Assembly (NCBI GenBank): GCA_016715425.1
Contig: JADKAC010000001.1
Location: 310,001 to 374,000, forward strand
Direction: 5' to 3'
DNA from: Bacteroidota bacterium
Lineage (GTDB): Bacteria; Bacteroidota; Bacteroidia; Chitinophagales; BACL12
DNA: 64,000 bases
The position numbers and the translations under genes are program-made. Under the pieces are notes generated by a model. The model did not search any database. It was not told where the DNA came from and saw nothing but the letters and a program-made list of their open reading frames with translations. Shown here piece after piece: positions 48,825-58,322 of this stretch (position 1 is the stretch's first letter; each line of letters opens with the position of its first letter).

Positions 48825-50315
48825 TTAATGTAGAATAGTGAGTTTGGTATTAAATAGATTATTACCCTGTTGTTTTATTATCAGGTTATATAATCCTGAA
48901 GACAATTTATCTGTGTTTATTTTTTGAGAAGGAGAGGTGATATATATCTCTTTAACTTTTATTCCATTCATGTTTATTATCTCTAAAGAAATTCCGGAAT
49001 ATTCTGTAAAATGAGAATCTATTATTATAAAATTATTTGCAGGATTTGGGTAAATATTAACCGCAACCTTTTGTATTTCTATATTATCTATTGCCACCTC
49101 TATTATTGTATCACAATCGCTGCCTGCCAAAGCACCGAGATTATAGTTAGGCAAATTTGGGAGGCCATAAAGTGTTCTTCTACCTCCAAGGTAAATATTA
49201 TTAGTATCTAAATTGCATGCTAAACCTTCTATGTTAGGGTTATTTATTACACTAAGATTCATAGTGTATTCTGAGAAATCATCAGTAGGCATTAAAAAAT
49301 GGCTAGTGGCAATATAAATTTTATTGTCTGGTCCAATTTGAAGTTGACCTAATGTATATTTAGGTAAAAACAAATAATTATCTACGACAAGATCATATAT
49401 CAATTTTTGTGTTTCTGGAAATGGATCATTACAATTAAAACAATATTGATACAATTTAGAGAATTCGTTTAAGCTAAGTGTTGAAATATAGAGTTTATTG
49501 CCATCTTGACTAAATTCACACCCATAGAGATAATCATCTGAATCAATAATATTAGAAATTGGTAAATAGAATAAGGAAACTAATTGAGCTGTGCATCTAT
49601 CGAAACTAAAAATCTCAAGACCATTATTGTCAGCTAAGGCTAATCTATTACCTGCTTGTGTAAAAGTCATCTCACCAACATTATTTCCGCTTCTCAATTT
49701 TCCAACAAGTTGTGTATTAATAAAAATTGTATCTGTAGTTATCAGTAATTTATAGAATACATTAGATGAATCTTCGTCAATTCCTTTTTTATGAATTATG
49801 AGCCACCAATCTAAACCATTCCCATGTAAAACAGCATTCATTTGCTGAGTTAACTTGTCAAAAATAATAGGCATATTTTTATTATCTATTATATCGCCCA
49901 ATCCACCGTCAAGAGACATATCAACAATAGAATATTTTAGATTTGAATCAGCGATTGTAAAAATATAATATTGATTATCGTTCTCAGGAAATGGTACAAT
50001 TATTACTCCCTGTGTTATGGACGAACCGTATTCAACAATTTGATCAATGTCAAGACTGTCTCCATTGCTCATCATAGCATTTAGTCTATTCCAAACAGAA
50101 ACTCCGTTGGTATAAAATAATAAATTGCCACTATTATCTGAGATGGAGGCAGACGCTTCATGAGCAATACCTGCGGCTGGAATTGCTTCTAATGTGAATT
50201 CATTAAACTTAAGAAGAACTGAATCACCAAAATACCAATTATCCGACTTTGATTGGGCAAATAAATTGAGTACATGAAAAATAAATAAAATGATAATTAG
50301 CATTTTAGAATTCAT
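48825..50315 (-). CDS. Secreted WD40-like protein with T9SS type A sorting domain
   Basis: A 496-residue exported protein. The signal peptide is 'MLIIILFIFHVLNLFAQ'. 'KSDNWYFGDSVLLKFNEFTL' and 'GNLLFYTNGVSVWNRLN' match the W-Y-F-G-x-x ... G-x-L-L-F-Y-T-N-G-x-x-V-W-x domain common in surface proteins of gliding Bacteroidota; the middle is a predicted beta-propeller to residue ~400. The last ~75 residues, opening 'NIYPNPANNFIIID' and closing 'KLSSGLYNLIIKQ', are the T9SS sorting domain. It is a surface protein, function unknown. Duplicate terminator copies flank it. Confidence 0.82.
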   Translation of the reverse strand: MNSKMLIIILFIFHVLNLFAQSKSDNWYFGDSVLLKFNEFTLEAIPAAGIAHEASASISDNSGNLLFYTNGVSVWNRLNAMMSNGDSLDIDQIVEYGSSITQGVIIVPFPENDNQYYIFTIADSNLKYSIVDMSLDGGLGDIIDNKNMPIIFDKLTQQMNAVLHGNGLDWWLIIHKKGIDEDSSNVFYKLLITTDTIFINTQLVGKLRSGNNVGEMTFTQAGNRLALADNNGLEIFSFDRCTAQLVSLFYLPISNIIDSDDYLYGCEFSQDGNKLYISTLSLNEFSKLYQYCFNCNDPFPETQKLIYDLVVDNYLFLPKYTLGQLQIGPDNKIYIATSHFLMPTDDFSEYTMNLSVINNPNIEGLACNLDTNNIYLGGRRTLYGLPNLPNYNLGALAGSDCDTIIEVAIDNIEIQKVAVNIYPNPANNFIIIDSHFTEYSGISLEIINMNGIKVKEIYITSPSQKINTDKLSSGLYNLIIKQQGNNLFNTKLTILH

Positions 50316-50318
50316 AAA

Positions 50319-50450
50319 TTATAATTTTATGATCTTACCATGTTTTATTTCGCCACTGGTACTTGTTATTGTATATAAATAGATACCGGGTTTATAATTT
50401 TTTTCTAAATTCATTATCAAATTTAAACTTTTGAATCTGAAATAAAACAA
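50319..50450 (-). pseudogene. Orphan C-terminal remnant of a T9SS sorting domain
   Basis: A minus-strand frame ending with TAA at 50319-50321 reads 'SLNLIMNLEKNYKPGIYLYT' followed by 'ITSTSGEIKHGKIIKL'. The L-x-x-N-Y-x-P-G-I-Y-L-Y-T-I and G-x-I-x-x-G-K-I-I-K pattern is the terminus of a type A sorting domain. Upstream the sequence becomes meaningless within about 40 codons and lacks a start. It ends 3 bp before the T9SS gene start at 50315, so it is the tail of a lost neighbour. Confidence 0.6.
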
Positions 50451-50507
50451 TAAATAATATATAGAAAGTAAATATTTATCGAATATGACTTTTAATTTGA
50501 AAACAAT

Positions 50508-50566
50508 AACTAAAAAGCCGGCAATAAACCGGCTTTTTATTATTCAATTATTACACAAATTATGCT
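50508..50566. repeat. Copy B of the 59-bp repeat; terminator of the EF-G2-like gene
   Basis: Perfect 10-bp stem AAAAAGCCGG (50512-50521) with CCGGCTTTTT (50529-50538), loop CAATAAA. The shared sequence continues through TATTCAATTATTACACAAAT into the last two codons of the EF-G2-like gene (stop 50560-50562). Copy A at 48740 lacks the gene end, so B is probably the original. Confidence 0.8.
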
Positions 50567-52689
50567 TCAGCAAGTTCTTCTATATGTGCATGCATTAATT
50601 GTTGTTGTAATTCAAATGGAACAGCAGCAAACTCAGAAAATGTTCTCTTGAATTTTCCTCTGCCTTGTGTGAGTGAGCGCAAAGCGGAAGAATATCCATA
50701 CAATTCTGCTAGTGGAACTCGTGCAATTATTTTTTGATAATGACCATCTGTATCCATACCCATTACAATACCTCTGCGGGTTTGTAAATCGCCAATTACT
50801 TCACCCATCATATCAGGCGGAACCATCACTTCTAAATCATAAATAGGTTCAAGTAATTTCGGATCTGCTTCACGGAACGCATTTTTAAATGCCATAGTTC
50901 CTGCAAGTTTAAATGCCATATCATTACTGTCAACAGCATGCATTTTTCCATCATATACACTCACTCTTACATCACGCACATAACTTCCTGTCAACGGACC
51001 ATTTTGCATTTTATCCATCACACCTTTTAATATAGAAGGCAGAAAACGAATATCAATAGCGCCACCAACAATGCAATTTAAATACACCAATTTTCCGCCC
51101 CATTTTAATTCATGTTCTTCACGTCCACGTACATTCAAATCTTTTGGATCGGGCATGCCTTCATAAAATGGTTCAACCAACATGTGCACTTCTGCAAATT
51201 GTCCTGCACCGCCACTTTGTTTTTTATGTTTGTAGTCGGATTTTACACCTTTTTGAATTGTTTCTCTATAAGGAATACGAGGTTTAATAAAATCAAATTG
51301 AATTCCATACAAATGTTCTATTTTCCATTTCAACATTGCAAGATGTAATTCGCCTTGAGCACTTACAATCGTTTGTTTTAATTCCATGTTATGATCAACA
51401 GAAATAGTGGGATCTTCCTCATGAATATGATGTAGTGCTGTACCCATTTTTTCTTCATCACCTTTATTATGTACTTCAATTGCAGCTTCCACTTTTGGCA
51501 AAGGAAATTTAATTGGAGTAACAGTAACATTCTCACCTTTTGCAGCCAAAGTATTATTGGTATGCGTCTTTTTTAATTTCACTGTTGCAGCTATATCACC
51601 CGCCATCACTTCATTAATATTATCACGTTTTTTTCCCTCTACAGTATAAATATTACTGATACGTTCAGCAGCATCCGTATTTGTATTTATTAAATCCATT
51701 CCTGTAGTTACTTTACCACTGCATACTTTAAAATAACTCATATCACCAAGATGCGGCTCACTTACAGTTTTAAAAATAAATGCAACAGTAGGATTATTCG
51801 AATTGCATGGTAAATCTGCACCGTTGGTTAATTTTTCAGGCATCATGTGGGCAGCACTCGGACAACAATAATCTATAAAACCCATAATGCGTCCGCTACC
51901 CATATTATGTTTTGAACATACACAAAACACAGGAAAAAAATCATGATTGCGAATCGAAAGTAATAATCCTTTTTGCATATCGGTTTCATCCAAAGTGCCT
52001 TTATCAAAAAACTTTTCCATCAATGTTTCATCGTTCACTGCAATGGCTTCAATTAATTCATCGTGGAGTTGTTTTGCTTTTTCTTTTTCGTTTGCAGGAA
52101 TTTCTTGTTTATCCGGTTTGCCACCGTCTGTTGGAAAAACATACATCACCATATTTAATACATCAATAATTGCATTAAAATCTACACCTTGATTAATTGG
52201 ATATTGTACAACAGTTACTTTCGATCCGAACCGTTCTTTTGCTTGAGTAATAGTATTATCAAAATCTGATTTTTCTTCATCTAAATGATTTACAACAAGC
52301 AACATTGGTTTGCGCATTTCATCTGCCATTTCCCAAATTAATTCTGTTCCCACTTCCACACCATTAGCACCGTTTATTACAAGAATTCCTGTATCGGCAA
52401 CTTTAAAAGCACTCACCACTTCACCCACAAAATCATCCATACCGGGTGTGTCTATAATATTAATTTTGGTTTCTTTCCATTCCACATTTAATAGCGTAGA
52501 AAAAATACTATTACCCCGTTCATGTTCCAGATCTGTATAATCCGATACGGTGTTTTTTTCTGCAATGGATCCTCTGCGGTTGATTGCTCCGGCTTCGAAT
52601 AACATACACTCGGCAAGAGTTGTCTTGCCACTGCCCGAGTGGCCAACCAAAACCACATTTTTGATGTGTTCACTATCATACGATTTCAT
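50560..52689 (-). CDS. EF-G2-like translational GTPase paralogue
   Basis: The 709 residues have the five-domain EF-G layout. The P-loop is intact ('GHSGSGKTT', residues 16-24), but key residues differ from canonical EF-G: the switch II motif is 'DTPGMDDF', with Met84 in place of the catalytic His; switch I reads 'ERGNSI' for RGITI; and the guanine-specificity motif is 'NHLD' (134-137) for NKxD. These fit the EF-G2 group, in which the Bacteroides member is reported to support translation without GTP hydrolysis. It is alone, not in the str operon, so it is the paralogue and not fusA. Confidence 0.85.
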   Translation of the reverse strand: MKSYDSEHIKNVVLVGHSGSGKTTLAECMLFEAGAINRRGSIAEKNTVSDYTDLEHERGNSIFSTLLNVEWKETKINIIDTPGMDDFVGEVVSAFKVADTGILVINGANGVEVGTELIWEMADEMRKPMLLVVNHLDEEKSDFDNTITQAKERFGSKVTVVQYPINQGVDFNAIIDVLNMVMYVFPTDGGKPDKQEIPANEKEKAKQLHDELIEAIAVNDETLMEKFFDKGTLDETDMQKGLLLSIRNHDFFPVFCVCSKHNMGSGRIMGFIDYCCPSAAHMMPEKLTNGADLPCNSNNPTVAFIFKTVSEPHLGDMSYFKVCSGKVTTGMDLINTNTDAAERISNIYTVEGKKRDNINEVMAGDIAATVKLKKTHTNNTLAAKGENVTVTPIKFPLPKVEAAIEVHNKGDEEKMGTALHHIHEEDPTISVDHNMELKQTIVSAQGELHLAMLKWKIEHLYGIQFDFIKPRIPYRETIQKGVKSDYKHKKQSGGAGQFAEVHMLVEPFYEGMPDPKDLNVRGREEHELKWGGKLVYLNCIVGGAIDIRFLPSILKGVMDKMQNGPLTGSYVRDVRVSVYDGKMHAVDSNDMAFKLAGTMAFKNAFREADPKLLEPIYDLEVMVPPDMMGEVIGDLQTRRGIVMGMDTDGHYQKIIARVPLAELYGYSSALRSLTQGRGKFKRTFSEFAAVPFELQQQLMHAHIEELAEA

Positions 52690-52879
52690 ATAGTAGGTAT
52701 TTATGGTTAAAAAATAAATGGAAACGCAATTTATACAAGTTCATCAGGAAATCAAAGAATATTGATTAATAATATTTTTTGAATGTATTGAAAGGTATAA
52801 ATTTTTGGAAATCAACAGTGGTTTTGAGGAAACACATTTCAAAAACTTATTTTTATCCTGAACAAGATTAAACCGGTAT

Positions 52880-53803
52880 ATGGCCATTGATGAGATCAGG
52901 CTTCACATGAGTGAAGGAAATTTATTGTTACTCAATTTTTTGTTGGCATTTTTGATGTTCGGTATTGCATTGAATTTGCGCACAAGTGATTTCAAGCGAT
53001 TGTTTATGTATCCTCGAAAAGCAGTAGCAGGTATTTTATCTCAATGGATAGTATTGCCATTTTTAACATACTTATTAATACTTATTTTTCAACCATCGGG
53101 ATCTGTTGCATTGGGATTAATATTAGTAGCCGCTTGCCCGGGAGGAAACATGTCAAATTTTTTATCGAGTTATGCAAAAGCAAATGTTGCTTTATCGGTA
53201 ACACTTACTGCATTCAGCACTGTGATATGTGTATTTATGACTCCATTCAATTTTGCATTATATGGAAATCTTTATGCACCGGCAAGAGAATTATTAATCG
53301 AAATAAGTATTGAACCATGGAAAATGTATTCCACTGTTTTTACAATTTTAGGAGTGCCATTAACTATAGGGATGTTGTTTGCACATTTTCTTCCCCGCAT
53401 TACGGCATTCATTATAAAACCTGTACGCATTATTTCATTAATCATTTTTATTGCATTTATTGTATTTGCTTTTTTAGCTAACTATTCTATTTTTTTAGAA
53501 GTGATTCAAGTGATTTTTTTATTGGTGTTTTTACATAATATTATGGCGCTTTTTTCCGGCTATGGAATCGCTGCATTATTTCGATTAGATTTTATAGATA
53601 AGAAATGTATTGCGATTGAAACAGGAATTCAAAATGCTGCTTTAGGTTTAATTTTAATATTTACTTTTTTCAATGGATTGGGCGGTATGGCTGTAACTGC
53701 CGGCTGGTGGGGCATCTGGGATTTGATTACAGGATTGGCAATTGCTTATTACTGGAATCGCTTGGATGCAAGATCTTCACAAAGAACAGTATTGCCATTG
53801 TAA
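52880..53803 (+). CDS. Bile acid:sodium symporter (SBF)-family transporter
   Basis: A 307-residue protein with nine or ten hydrophobic helices. Family motifs are 'FLMFGIALNLRTSDFKRLF', 'AACPGGNMSNFLSSYAKANV', 'LSVTLTAFSTVICVFMTPFN' and 'AIETGIQNAALGLILIFTFF'. The E-x-G-x-Q-N motif and the G-G-N segment are Na+ and substrate contacts in ASBT homologues. Bacterial members carry small organic anions such as pantoate; substrate here is unknown. It is followed after 26 bp by the acyltransferase gene. The 190-bp gap before it shows no clear promoter. Confidence 0.88.
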   Translation: MAIDEIRLHMSEGNLLLLNFLLAFLMFGIALNLRTSDFKRLFMYPRKAVAGILSQWIVLPFLTYLLILIFQPSGSVALGLILVAACPGGNMSNFLSSYAKANVALSVTLTAFSTVICVFMTPFNFALYGNLYAPARELLIEISIEPWKMYSTVFTILGVPLTIGMLFAHFLPRITAFIIKPVRIISLIIFIAFIVFAFLANYSIFLEVIQVIFLLVFLHNIMALFSGYGIAALFRLDFIDKKCIAIETGIQNAALGLILIFTFFNGLGGMAVTAGWWGIWDLITGLAIAYYWNRLDARSSQRTVLPL

Positions 53804-53829
53804 ATCATTTTCTAAGTTTGCGGTGCTAA

Positions 53830-55230
53830 ATGAAAATCCAAAGATTTTTTAAAAGAAATGTAGGTCATCTTGAATTTCAAGGTCATAAAATTGTATTGTG
53901 GGATCGCTGGTATTGGCTTGTACAATTCCTGCTTGTAAAGATTCCATTTAAATTTTACTACTCTAAATTTTCAATTCATCAGTGGGAAAATGTTCCTACT
54001 GGTAAGCCAATCATTTTTGCAATTACACATCGCAATGCATTTATGGATTCGTTGGCATTTGTAAATACAAAAGATATTCAGGTGTTTCAGTTGGCGAGAG
54101 GTGATGCTTTCAGTTCGAAGTGGATGAAGAAATTATTTTACTTCTTTCACATGTTGCCTATCTGGAGGGAGAGAGACAGAGCGGGTAATAGAAATATTTC
54201 TAACGATCCCACTTTTGCTGCTTGCTATGAATTACTTTTTAAAAATCAAATGCTGGGAATTTATCCCGAAGGTGATTGCATAAATGAAAATAGTGTAAGA
54301 CCATTAAAAAAAGGAATTTGCAAAATTGCATTTGGTGCAATGGAGGCATATAATTGGGAGCCGGATATTCAGATAGTGCCCGTTGGTGTAAATTATTCTG
54401 ATGCAGAAAAATTTAGAAAATGGCAGATGATAAATTTTGGTAAACCGATTTCTGTTGCAGACTTTAAAGAAAAGTATTTTCAAAATGCGGTGAGTGCTAC
54501 CTCTGAATTAAAAGATGCAATTGAACAGGGAATGCAGGAAGTGGCTTTACATATTCCACATTCACATTATATGGCAGACATTGAAAAGATAAGTGATATG
54601 ATTTCCCGCTATAATATTTTAGAAAGAAAACAATTGCTTGAACCCATATCAAAATTTAATGAACAACAGCCTTTGATAAAAAAAATAGAAAATATTCGTA
54701 ATGAATCTCATGAAATGTTTTCTGATTTAATATTGCAATTGCATAAATATCAAAAATTGTTACAACACTTTCGATTCAGAGAAAATACGTTTGATCCCAG
54801 CCGACACAATTGGATTGTAATAATAATGATGATGTTATATTTTATTGTGATGTTGCCTGTATATGTGTTTGGTATTGCAGTAAATTATTTACCCTACAAA
54901 CTCATTGAAAAAGTAATTGAGAATAATGTGAAGCAAGCAATTTTTTATAGCTCATTAAAATATGCAATGGGAATTATACTTTTTCCTGTGTGGTATATTC
55001 TGCTGTTTTTTATTACAAAATTGTTTACTGGGAGTCTTATTTCTGCGGTCCTATTTCTAATAGCTTTTCCTATTACCGGAATCATCGCATTTCACTATTG
55101 GCAGGATATTAATAAATGGTGGAGTGTACTACGCTTTAAAAAGTGGAAAAATAGCAGTGATAGTATGTTTCAGCAATTATTGGAATTAAGGGATTCAATC
55201 ATTACATCGGTAAATAATTATTCAAATTAA
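53830..55230 (+). CDS. Lysophospholipid acyltransferase-like membrane protein
   Basis: PlsC-type enzymes esterify fatty acids to lipid or sugar acceptors. The 466 residues have 'ITHRNAFMDSLA', giving the catalytic His67-X4-Asp73-like pattern (H-R-N-A-F-M-D is H-X5-D, one longer than usual H-X4-D), and 'GIYPEGDCINE', a variant of FPEG. Two helices near 325-345 and two near 380-420 anchor the C-terminal half, which is longer than in PlsC and may hold a second domain. Acceptor unknown. The gene ends with a 4-bp overlap on the convergent PLP decarboxylase gene. Confidence 0.75.
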   Translation: MKIQRFFKRNVGHLEFQGHKIVLWDRWYWLVQFLLVKIPFKFYYSKFSIHQWENVPTGKPIIFAITHRNAFMDSLAFVNTKDIQVFQLARGDAFSSKWMKKLFYFFHMLPIWRERDRAGNRNISNDPTFAACYELLFKNQMLGIYPEGDCINENSVRPLKKGICKIAFGAMEAYNWEPDIQIVPVGVNYSDAEKFRKWQMINFGKPISVADFKEKYFQNAVSATSELKDAIEQGMQEVALHIPHSHYMADIEKISDMISRYNILERKQLLEPISKFNEQQPLIKKIENIRNESHEMFSDLILQLHKYQKLLQHFRFRENTFDPSRHNWIVIIMMMLYFIVMLPVYVFGIAVNYLPYKLIEKVIENNVKQAIFYSSLKYAMGIILFPVWYILLFFITKLFTGSLISAVLFLIAFPITGIIAFHYWQDINKWWSVLRFKKWKNSSDSMFQQLLELRDSIITSVNNYSN

Positions 55231-56648
55231 TTGATAAGCTGAACAGCCGCAGCATTTAATTCTGCAAATAATTTATCTGTATGCTGCCGTGTTACATGTT
55301 CCTGGCCTGGAACAATCCGCAATACATATTGGCCATTTAATTTTGTTCCTGTTAAATAAAAATTTCCTGATTGATTGATTTGTTTTAATAGTTGCTCATT
55401 AAAAATATCTACGTGATTTTCAATTAATAAATCAGTATTGTTATAGCGCACACAAATTACATTCATTGCAAACGGCGCCATAATTTCCCAATTTGGATGG
55501 TTTACAAATTGACTGTATAATGTATCAGCAATAGCAATATGGTTTCGCAAAATAGTTTGTAATCCATGAAGTCCATAATTGCGCAACACAAACCATAATT
55601 TCAATGCACGAAATCTTCTTCCCAAAGGCAATCCCCAATCTTTATAATTGCGCACAGCATTATCACTTGTTGCATTTATATAATCCGGATTATTGCTGAA
55701 AGTATTAATTAGTAATGTATCATCCTGCACATAAAAACAAGAACAATCAAAATTTGTCATCAGCCATTTATGCGCATTCATCACATAGCTGTCTGCATTT
55801 TCAATTCCTTTTAATAAGTATTGATATTCGGGCAAAATAAATGCACTACCTGAATAAGCAGCATCCACATGTAACCATAAATTATATTTTTTACAAATGT
55901 TTCCTATTTCAAATAATGGATCAAACGCCAGAGAATTTGTAGTGCCTAAAGTGGCAACTACCATCATGGGTTTTTTACCATTTTGAATATCACTTAAAAT
56001 TGTTTGTTCAAGTGCATTTACATCCATTGCAAAATTTCTATCCGTAACAATTTTTCTCACATTATTTTTTCCGATGCCTGCAGCTTTCGCACCTTTTTCT
56101 ACAGAGTAATGTGCTTGATTGCTGCAATAGATTGTACATGAAGTAAAATCTTTAAATCCATTTTCATTTATGTTATAATTAGATATTTTTTCTCTAGAAC
56201 AAATAATTGCAGTGAATGTAGATGAAGAAGCAGTGTCGTGAATTACACCTTTAAAAGTATTGGGTAATCCCGTTGCATCTCGTAACCAATTCAATACTTG
56301 TTCTTCCAATTCTGCAGCAGCGGGAGATGTATCCCAAAACATTGCATTGATGCCAAGACCTGCTGCAAATAATTCACCGAGTATAGAAGGGAAACTTGCA
56401 TTCGATGGAAACATTGCCATAAATCCCGGGTGTTGCCAATGTGTAATGCCAGGCATAATGATAGAATCAATATCTTTCGCAATGGTTTCAAAATGTTCTC
56501 CGTTTGTGGGCATGGATTGCGGCAGTTTATTTTTAATGCTTCCCGGTTCTGTTTGTGCAAGTACTTTGTATTGTTCTATTTGTTGATAATAAAAAGCAAT
56601 ACGATCAATCATTGCATAACCTTGTTTACGAAAATCTTTTGAATCCAT
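55227..56648 (-). CDS. PLP-dependent aromatic-L-amino-acid decarboxylase family
   Basis: Group II decarboxylases remove the carboxyl group from tryptophan, tyrosine, DOPA or related amino acids. The 473 residues have the expected N-terminal 'GITHWQHPGFMAMFPSNASF', the PLP Asp in 'LWLHVDAAYSGSAFILPE' and the Schiff-base Lys in 'NAHKWLMTNFDC' (Lys294). The substrate-loop Tyr lies near 'LGRRFRALKLWF'. Substrate cannot be read from sequence. It starts 34 bp from the divergent diacylglycerol-kinase-like gene and converges on the acyltransferase gene. Confidence 0.9.
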   Translation of the reverse strand: MDSKDFRKQGYAMIDRIAFYYQQIEQYKVLAQTEPGSIKNKLPQSMPTNGEHFETIAKDIDSIIMPGITHWQHPGFMAMFPSNASFPSILGELFAAGLGINAMFWDTSPAAAELEEQVLNWLRDATGLPNTFKGVIHDTASSSTFTAIICSREKISNYNINENGFKDFTSCTIYCSNQAHYSVEKGAKAAGIGKNNVRKIVTDRNFAMDVNALEQTILSDIQNGKKPMMVVATLGTTNSLAFDPLFEIGNICKKYNLWLHVDAAYSGSAFILPEYQYLLKGIENADSYVMNAHKWLMTNFDCSCFYVQDDTLLINTFSNNPDYINATSDNAVRNYKDWGLPLGRRFRALKLWFVLRNYGLHGLQTILRNHIAIADTLYSQFVNHPNWEIMAPFAMNVICVRYNNTDLLIENHVDIFNEQLLKQINQSGNFYLTGTKLNGQYVLRIVPGQEHVTRQHTDKLFAELNAAAVQLIN

Positions 56649-56682
56649 AGTTTTTGTTTCTTTTGTATAAAATAATTTTCAT

Positions 56683-57615
56683 TTGGAACTCTCAGAATTA
56701 AAATGGTTTACTATAATTAATCCTCTTTCCGGCGGTGGTAAAGCAACGAAATTATGGAAGAAATTGAAGCCACTCATAGAATCGTCGGGCGTAAATATAG
56801 AATTTGCAGAAACCAAATTTCATAAGCATGCAGTTGAACTTGTGCAGGCTGCTTTACAAGCCGGTGGAAGACACATACTAATAATTGGTGGCGATGGCTC
56901 TGCTAATGAAGTAGTGAATGGAATAATGCAATATGCTGATCGTCCGGAGGAAATAACTGTGGCAATGATTTCTGTCGGCACCGGAAATGATTGGGTGCGC
57001 AGCATCGGCACCCCACATAATTTAGAAGCAGTGGCACGTAGTTTAAAAGCGGATCAAAGTTTTTTACATGATGTAGGGATTATTGAATATTATAAAAATA
57101 AAATTTCTGAAAAACGCTATTTTATTAATATCGCCGGGATAGGTTTTGATGGACTTGTTACCTACAAAGTTTCAAAAGGAATGGGTGCATTTAATAAATC
57201 TAAATTTCGCTACTGGATTGGAATTTTACAAACACTGTTCAGCTATAAACATACAATGGCAACTTATACTATTGATGGTAAGATTTGCAAGATTCAAACG
57301 CTTTCTGTTGCAGCAGGTATTTGTAATTATAATGGCGGAGGTATGAAACAATTGCCGTTTGCAAAATATAATGATGGCTTGTTGGATATGTCTGTTATTG
57401 GTGATATGAGTAAATTGAAAATGATTTTTAGTTTACCAAAATTGAGAAATGGCAGCTTCGTAAATATGGCTGCTGTTAAAACATTTCAGGCAAAAGAAAT
57501 TGTAATTCATACTGCAAAACCTATTCATGTGGAAGCAGATGGTGAATACTTAGGATTTACTCCGGTTAATATCCGTATAATTCCAGATTGTATTAGCATT
57601 CTTGTGTGGAAATAA
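56683..57615 (+). CDS. Diacylglycerol/lipid kinase-family protein
   Basis: DagK-type kinases phosphorylate lipids such as diacylglycerol or undecaprenol. The 310 residues begin with 'FTIINPLSGGGKATKLWKK', then the nucleotide-binding 'ILIIGGDGSANEVVNGIMQ' and 'ISVGTGNDWVRSIG'. A C-terminal beta-rich half has 'GICNYNGGGMKQLPFAKYND' and 'PIHVEADGEYLGF'. The start is TTG at 56683; a later ATG would cut the first strand. It opens a divergent pair with the decarboxylase gene; the YggS gene converges on it. Confidence 0.9.
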   Translation: MELSELKWFTIINPLSGGGKATKLWKKLKPLIESSGVNIEFAETKFHKHAVELVQAALQAGGRHILIIGGDGSANEVVNGIMQYADRPEEITVAMISVGTGNDWVRSIGTPHNLEAVARSLKADQSFLHDVGIIEYYKNKISEKRYFINIAGIGFDGLVTYKVSKGMGAFNKSKFRYWIGILQTLFSYKHTMATYTIDGKICKIQTLSVAAGICNYNGGGMKQLPFAKYNDGLLDMSVIGDMSKLKMIFSLPKLRNGSFVNMAAVKTFQAKEIVIHTAKPIHVEADGEYLGFTPVNIRIIPDCISILVWK

Positions 57616-57625
57616 TTACTCAAAT

Positions 57626-58282
57626 CTAATTTCTATCACCAAAAATTAAACTGCCAATGCGCACCATAGTTGCGCCTTCTTCAATGGCAAGAATATAATC
57701 AGAAGACATACCCATTGAAATTGTATTAAAATCATTATTGAAAAATTCTTTCTTAATGGAATCAAATAATTTTTTCAAATGTCGAAATTCATTTTTTATT
57801 AAATCGCTATCATCACTAAAAGTTGCCATTCCCATCAATCCCGTAATTTTTATATTACTCAACTCCTTAAACTCCGATGAGTTTAATAATGCATAAAGCT
57901 CTTTTTCATTCAGACCGAATTTTGTTTCTTCTTTTGCAATATAAATCTGTAACAGGCAAGAAATAATACGATTGTGTTTTTGTGCTTGTTTATTAATCTC
58001 AATCAATAATTCTAAACTGTCAACAGAGTGAATTAAATAAATAAATGGTGCAATATATTTTATTTTATTTTTTTGCAAATGTCCAATCTGATGCCAGCGA
58101 ATGTCCTTTGGCAATTGCTCTGCTTTTTCTGTTAACTCCTGCACTCTGTTCTCACCAAAATCTCTTTGTCCTGAATTATATATCTCTAAAATTTCAGACA
58201 CAGGTTTTGTTTTTGAAACAGCTACTAATGTAGCGTTGTGCGCATCTAAAAATTGCTTTATTTCCTTATATTTACTATGCAT
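57626..58282 (-). CDS. YggS-family pyridoxal-phosphate homeostasis protein
   Basis: YggS/PLPBP binds PLP and balances vitamin B6 and amino-acid pools; it has no known catalytic reaction. The 218 residues have 'LVAVSKTKPVSEILEIY' with the PLP Lys24, 'DFGENRVQELTEK', 'RWHQIGHLQKNKIKYI', and 'LMGMATFSDD' and 'MGMSSDYILAIEEGATMVRI' near the C-terminus, the phosphate-binding region. The ATG at 58282 precedes the Lys site by the usual distance. It diverges from DUF4296 with 40 bp between and converges on the lipid kinase gene. Confidence 0.92.
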   Translation of the reverse strand: MHSKYKEIKQFLDAHNATLVAVSKTKPVSEILEIYNSGQRDFGENRVQELTEKAEQLPKDIRWHQIGHLQKNKIKYIAPFIYLIHSVDSLELLIEINKQAQKHNRIISCLLQIYIAKEETKFGLNEKELYALLNSSEFKELSNIKITGLMGMATFSDDSDLIKNEFRHLKKLFDSIKKEFFNNDFNTISMGMSSDYILAIEEGATMVRIGSLIFGDRN

Positions 58283-58322
58283 TTTGTATCTTAGCTTCTG
58301 TGCGCAAAATTACTTTATACAG

